From positions 1 through 64,000 of the forward strand of contig JAYXKI010000020.1 in the NCBI GenBank assembly GCA_037892935.1: a DNA stretch of 64,000 bases, written 5' to 3'. The DNA is from Phlebopus portentosus (Eukaryota; Basidiomycota; Agaricomycetes; Boletales; Boletinellaceae). A program made the translations under genes and the position numbers. The notes beneath the pieces are model-generated. The model saw only the letters and a program-made list of their open reading frames with translations, was not told where the DNA came from and searched no databases. Shown here piece by piece: positions 59,001 through 64,000 of this stretch. The first letter of the stretch is position 1, and each line of letters opens with the position of its first letter.

Positions 59001-62000
59001 GCTTACACTCTATTCTCCGAGAACTGCACGTTGAGCCTCTGCTGCCTGAAGCGCTAATCATCGTGCATCCAATCAATCAAGAACATGGAATCTAATGGAC
59101 GAGCAGCCTGTTCTCTGTCCTGCAACGCGCATTTTGCCTCGATCTGTGTTAGTTTACTATTTAGTGAAGTCTCAGGACTTTTAGCGCTGGAAACTTGCAT
59201 GTGCATTGATCGGACATCCGATGTATACGCTATCACTGGGTATCAACATCGGCTATGATAGCGCGGATACGCGACAGTACGCGACGCGTATCGAGGGCGG
59301 CGTTCCTGATTGACAAGTCATGGCAATTTGTCCCCAGCCCCGAGGACTTGGGGTACACGTATAGACACACGACGGATCCCTATACTTTCAAAACGCAAAA
59401 CCTGAGCAAATATTCAGTTGAGCGTTATGAAGCGAATTTCCAGTGTATTCAGACCTTTTTTGATATTATTTTTACTATTTCCGGCAGGCGAAATCAGCCT
59501 CGTACTGAGAACGCGATTACGACATGTTTCCGGCGGGACATTTACATACATGTACTGGCGGAACCTATTGAGCGCGCGCAACAATCGATGAGCAATGTCA
59601 AGACTTCTGGAGGCGCTGGTTCTGCCGCCTGGGTTCGGTCATGGGCGGCGTTGCTGTATTTGGTTGATGAGAAAGTGCTTAGTCAGAGCTTTCTTTTGGA
59701 AATTTGCGAACTTTGTTTCCGTCACGTGGACGATGCAAGACGTCATTCTTTCTTTCACGCCTCAAGCCTAAGGTCGCACTAGCACTCAAACTAAACTTAT
59801 CCACCGATCACTGTGATCTATGCGGGCTAGCGAAACTCAGTTCAATATCTTTACGTGAAGCCGAGTGTGCTCTGATACTTGCAACCTATAGAAGATCACG
59901 GTGTTGCTTACCTCTCTCAGCCTATGATGCAAGGTCTTATCCACGCAGCCTTGCTGTGCGTGCTGTGCACGAGTCACTCCCCTAGTGCATCGCGACATAT
60001 CCTAGTACTTCATCGCTACGTACATGTGATGGTACTAAATCCCGTCCCTCTGGCACATATTTATCAGAAGCAAGTTAGAATCGCGGGCGCCGGGCTTGAT
60101 AATAGCAGATCTAAGGTGCATAAGACCGAAGTTGATGGCTCTGACCTTCGTATTACTCTTTGGCCCCGAGCTTGTGGTCGCGGTGCTTCGATACTTGAAC
60201 GTATCAAGGCTGTGTTTCTTCTCGAAACGTACTCCGTCTTGGATGATTGTTCGTCTCGGCGATACACCCTCGTAGATTCCACTTATTTGGGAATTGCTCG
60301 GACTTACTTTACCCATCTGCTAGCGATTCGCCAAATGTAGTCATTTATGCCGGTATTCAAGCTACGCGATGTGGCTACTTTCACCAATATTCCCTCGCGA
60401 ACGTCGGTTGATCCGTTTGTCGGTCCCATGAGTAAAATTTCAAAATACGACGGAGTTGTGGTTCCTGGGCGAATGCAACAGCCATCACATCAGATGGCTT
60501 GAATTCACAGCGGTTGGCTCTTATTGATGTATTTCTAGTTACTGATTTCCGCGTTGAATGCTCAATCCCCCAGATACCGCGCAAGACGAGACGCGTAACA
60601 ACCTTGTGTAGGTGGCGAAGATGATGGAATTGAAGGCGTCGCCTTGGACTGTTTCTTCTGGTTCTGCATTGCATTCTTCTCGCAGCCACTTTATTATTCA
60701 GAAACCGCGTTATTTTCATGTGGAATGAGCGAGCCTATCGACTGGGCAGTGACGGCCACTTCGTCTGATTTGTCATGTAAGTCTTGCCAATGACCGGCAT
60801 CCGAAGCATTCATCACGGTTGCCTGCCCTCTCTTTCTTGCCTAATGCGATGGTTCTTCAGGGTCCAACAATCACTTCGTCGATTATGTGAATGCATATTA
60901 AGCCACTCTTTGGCCACGTATTTTCTCTACTTCTCCTCTATCTTCCGACCCGTTGCTTTCTAGATGGCGAACCAGATCGACGGCTAGACTTCAGTTCAAG
61001 CCTCATAATCTATCCAAGAGTTGACTTCTCGATGCTTCCGATGACAGCTGAAGATCAACGAAAGTCGTCAAACTCGTTGTGACTCTGCACGTCAGTTTAT
61101 ATCTGATTATCTCTCCGTCATCCGAAGCTACCTTAAGGCCAAGCATTCTTCAATGCCGAATCAGACCAGGTCAAGCTCGACACCGTAAAGTCTTCTTGGG
61201 TTCTACAAGCCTTTTAAGAGCAGGAGACAAGTACTTAAGGATAAATGAGCAAGCTCGTTCGAAGTCATACTTGCGCTGGGGCTTTTCATCTTTCCATTCC
61301 TCGTTCATTTATCGTTCAAATGACTGCGTTCCTCGTTTTATGAACTCCTCGAGGCTTACTTCTAGGACGGAGCACCCAAAAGTATCCAAGTCGTTCGACT
61401 TCATGTTCTGTGAGAAGTATGATCTAGGTCACTGGACTTCAGACGATGACGACAAGTACAAAAAGTTCGGAAAGTGTGCTGAAGCATATTCTATAGGTTC
61501 TAACATACGAGCTGTACTCTGATAGGACTGCGGGAGAAAATTGCCGGTGTGCTTCTCACTCGGTGCTTCTACCAAGTGATTCCTTCTAGAACTCAATCGG
61601 AGGTCCGATGACCCTTGCTCATGAGAACGCATGCATCACCGCGGACAGCTTCGTACTTCGAATATTAGACAAGTTTATTTGATAAGTGGAAAACTTAACA
61701 CACAATGCGAGATTCTTGTTGCCTACCGAAGAGATGACATCCTCGTGTTATTCCGGAAGTCTTACGAATTCAACTTGCTCGTGTCTTCTCTTCTCTCATA
61801 CCTGTCGAAGCTGAGCTCTCGGTACTTCGTATACTCAAGTCTATCCTTAGGCTGGCTGATCAAACACTCCACAAAACTCCTGGATACACCCGGCTCGTTC
61901 TGCGTCATCCTATCTACTATCGGTAACTCTTCCAACGCGAGGTTCGTAGTCTCGTCCCAATATGAGATAGATAGAGGCACAAGAAGCTTCCGATGTGATT

Positions 62001-63524
62001 TCCTGCCATATTCACAAAGTGTTTCACAAGCGGAGAAAAATACAAGGCGTTGTTATGGATATCAGTTCAAGCTCTTTCTTCTCCAACTCTAATTTTCTCT
62101 TTGGCATTTTGGGTCTCTGATGCCAGGGATATCCGGATTTTCCTCTTCTAAGCAATCGCCGAAATACCGGGGGCAACTTGTTTATTACTGGGAGCCAATG
62201 CTCTGCAGGGATGCGCAGAAGAATACATGCTAGCTTCACCCAACCGATCGGCGGAGGATTCTGTCCATCCCCCTGTCTCAAGTCGACCTTCTACACAGTG
62301 CTTCTCTTGCATTCCTCACTATACCAAAGCTGATATCTAACGCAATATCGCTATCAAAAAGCATATGAGCTCTGCATATGTACAAATGTAGTGGGTTATC
62401 GCAGTGACCCGATGCAACATCCAGGCGCTAATTCATTTCCGAAGTGTTCAAGGCATTCATTCTAGCGGTTAAACAAGCTGAATAGATAAGTTTGTAAAGG
62501 AGAGTTGTGGGATCGGAATATAGGGGAATAATTGAGGGTGCTGCGGTAGTCTTATCTAGCGTGTCAAGAGTCGGTTTGCTAGGGGCGAAGACAGATCACA
62601 AGGTCCTAGCCTCTTATCCAGGCCGATGTTTTTGCAATCTGGATCCTAGAGTTCATCAGCTTAAATCCTTGACAAGATAGCAGGCAGACCAAGGTTAGAG
62701 AAAAATGCACTACTTGCTCGATGACGGATAAATTCCAGAGCGCAGTAAATTTCTTAGGAAAAAAAAACACCAGACCAGACAAACGTCGGATGGGCGCTTA
62801 CATGGAGGACATCGGACCGGTGCTTTCATTTCCGAAGAGAAGAGATTTCCCTTTATTCGCTGTTCAGGAGTAAGATCCCAGAGTTTGGTGCTAAATGGGG
62901 TTCAGCTGAAAAAAGTGCAATGCAGTAAGCCAAGGTTTCAGCCTGCTTGGTGAAGCTGTATATAGCTGGACTTGATCTTAATTTCTTGTGATTGGGTATC
63001 TTCGAACTGACTGCAACGTGAGCTCACAACATCGAGTCGGAGTATAACTCTTCCATCATTCTGAGACCAAGGCCGTCGTGGCCTTAGGAAGAGCAAAGCA
63101 GTGGAGTGCTGATATATCGGTACCTCCATCAAGCAAGGATTTGAATGAGACCAGCTTGAACACCAGGCAAGAGCCAGGAGACTCACAATGCATCATATGA
63201 CTACTCAAATTTCCGTACCCCGGCTTCGGGTTCAGCAACCCAAGACGATCCAGACACAGAAGAAGCTTTTGGAGTCACTATGATCCTAGAATCACTGTTC
63301 AAGTAGCCTTTGATCCTCCCCGTCACCCGCGTGGTCCTATTTGTTGAAGCAGAATCAGGTTTGGGTCGTGATACGGATTTTGGATCACTGGCGGCAGTCG
63401 TATATTGCAATCAACGTGATGTGATCATCACGGTCACGCCACGTCCTTGAGTTTCAACTCATCAACTTGAACTGCGCGTTGGCTACAAACGCCGACACCG
63501 ACACGAGCGAATTTACGACGCAGT
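56070..63524. other. Gene-poor 7.5 kb, no gene recognised
   Basis: After the HMG-box promoter (first few hundred bases), no frame on either strand shows a recognisable domain or a consistent exon chain. The longest is the 175-codon frame at 59255, listed separately. Composition is ordinary, unlike the AT-rich transposon block. No tRNA, repeat array or element ends were seen. Confidence 0.45.
59255..59782 (+). CDS. Hypothetical 175-codon open frame
   Basis: The longest ATG frame in the gene-poor stretch. It is mixed and soluble-looking, with a helix-like C-terminal part (WVRSWAALLYLVDEKVL). No family recognised, no splice partners found. Isolated frames of this length can arise by chance, so it may not be a gene. 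Confidence 0.2.
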   Translation: MIARIRDSTRRVSRAAFLIDKSWQFVPSPEDLGYTYRHTTDPYTFKTQNLSKYSVERYEANFQCIQTFFDIIFTISGRRNQPRTENAITTCFRRDIYIHVLAEPIERAQQSMSNVKTSGGAGSAAWVRSWAALLYLVDEKVLSQSFLLEICELCFRHVDDARRHSFFHASSLRSH

Positions 63525-64000
63525 ATGGGGAGAGACGACGCTTTGCTCCCTTTAGACATCTTTGAAATGATCCTTGTCCTATTGGGCAAGACAGACTTGA
63601 TATCCTTTGCGGGCACCTCACGCTACTGGCGCGATCGGTTGTTGCCTAAGTTCTTCAGATCCCTCTGTCTTCGAGTCGGGTTTCCCGTACCAACTGACCA
63701 GAATCGCTCTGATGATGAAGAAGAGTTTTCTGAGGGGAATTTTGATGATAGAGATAAATCGCGAGCTCGAAGATCGAAGGAGTTGCTAGAAAGGTTGGCG
63801 TCGCCCGGACGCGACGAGCTCGACATCGCTCATCTCGTTCGGGAACTGAGTGTCATAATCGCTCATGAATCCTTTATTAATAGCAAAGAGAAAGGTAAGT
63901 GTACAATACTAATTTCTGCTGTCAAAATTTCTCATCGTATTGAATTTAGAATGTCTTCTGCTTGCGCTAAAGAGACTACCTGAATTACGACGCTTTGCTT
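63525..64000 (+). CDS. F-box domain protein, 5' part (runs off the window)
   Basis: The ATG at 63525 opens MGRDDALLPLDIFEMILVLL and continues GKTDLISFAGTSRYWRDRLL, an F-box in the usual N-terminal place (LP-x-D/E-I plus W-R). F-box proteins recruit substrates to SCF ubiquitin ligases through Skp1. Exon 63525-63894 splices over a 55-nt intron (63895-63949, GTAAGT to TTTAG, with CTAAT as branch site) to a second exon that continues past base 64000 (CLLLALKRLPELRRFA). An acidic run (DDEEEFSEGNFDD) follows the F-box. The substrate-binding part is not in view. Confidence 0.75.

Noticed and set aside
1..64000. tRNA, rRNA and CRISPR arrays
   Set aside because: No cloverleaf with A and B boxes, no rRNA core motif and no regular repeat-spacer array was noticed on either strand; a tRNAscan run would be the decisive check for tRNAs.

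Overview
This is one end of a fungal chromosome, almost certainly from a mushroom-forming basidiomycete (Agaricomycetes). It opens with telomere repeats. Its genes are dense with 49-78 nt GT-AG introns. It carries families expanded in that group: Crinkler-type effector-like proteins, DUF6533-like membrane proteins, a Git3/cAMP-receptor-like GPCR, an HMG-box regulator and a Plavaka/KDZ-type DNA transposase. Exon models were built by hand from splice sites and reading frame. Each complete gene model given with exons sums to a whole number of codons. No tRNA, rRNA or CRISPR was recognised. Layout. 1-101 telomere (TTAGGG mixed with TTAGGC). 435-1509 a truncated exportin-2 (CSE1) relic. 1583-4239 a five-exon Crinkler-kinase gene. 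4425-5632 a conserved small protein of unknown function. 6906-9853 two tandem, at least partly broken DUF6533-like membrane protein genes. 10683-11307 a MITE-like element with 19-bp inverted repeats. 12101-15003 a GPCR. 15336-16656 VPS74/GOLPH3. 17001-17260 a second, broken Crinkler header. 17.3-34.0 kb is a nest of transposons. 34.8-48.1 kb is a normal gene block: an AXL2-like protein, a yapsin-like aspartic protease, NAP1 and VPS10. 53246-56069 encodes an HMG-box protein, and an F-box gene runs off the right edge. 48.1-53.2 kb and 56.1-63.5 kb hold no gene I can recognise. The transposon nest can be peeled back base by base. A decayed Plavaka-type transposase gene (19757 onward) has a 1.5-kb LTR inserted in one of its introns (TSD CACTA). 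An 8.27-kb Ty3/gypsy chromovirus sits in its last codons (TSD ATATG). A second copy of the 1.5-kb LTR lies just downstream (TSD CTCTG). The chromovirus carries the signature of self-primed reverse transcription: 11 nt behind the 5' LTR are perfectly complementary to the predicted 5' end of its own transcript. The most interesting signal is an unnamed protein family carried by both kinds of LTR element. In the 1.5-kb LTRs it is a 246-codon frame inside U3. In the chromovirus it is a 349-codon frame antisense to gag-pol, between the 5' LTR and gag. The two share C-x2-C-x4-Q-x2-W and a largely gap-free block of about 75 residues. Most nonsense codons in the nest are TGA where a conserved Arg (CGA) is expected, as methyl-CpG deamination would produce.
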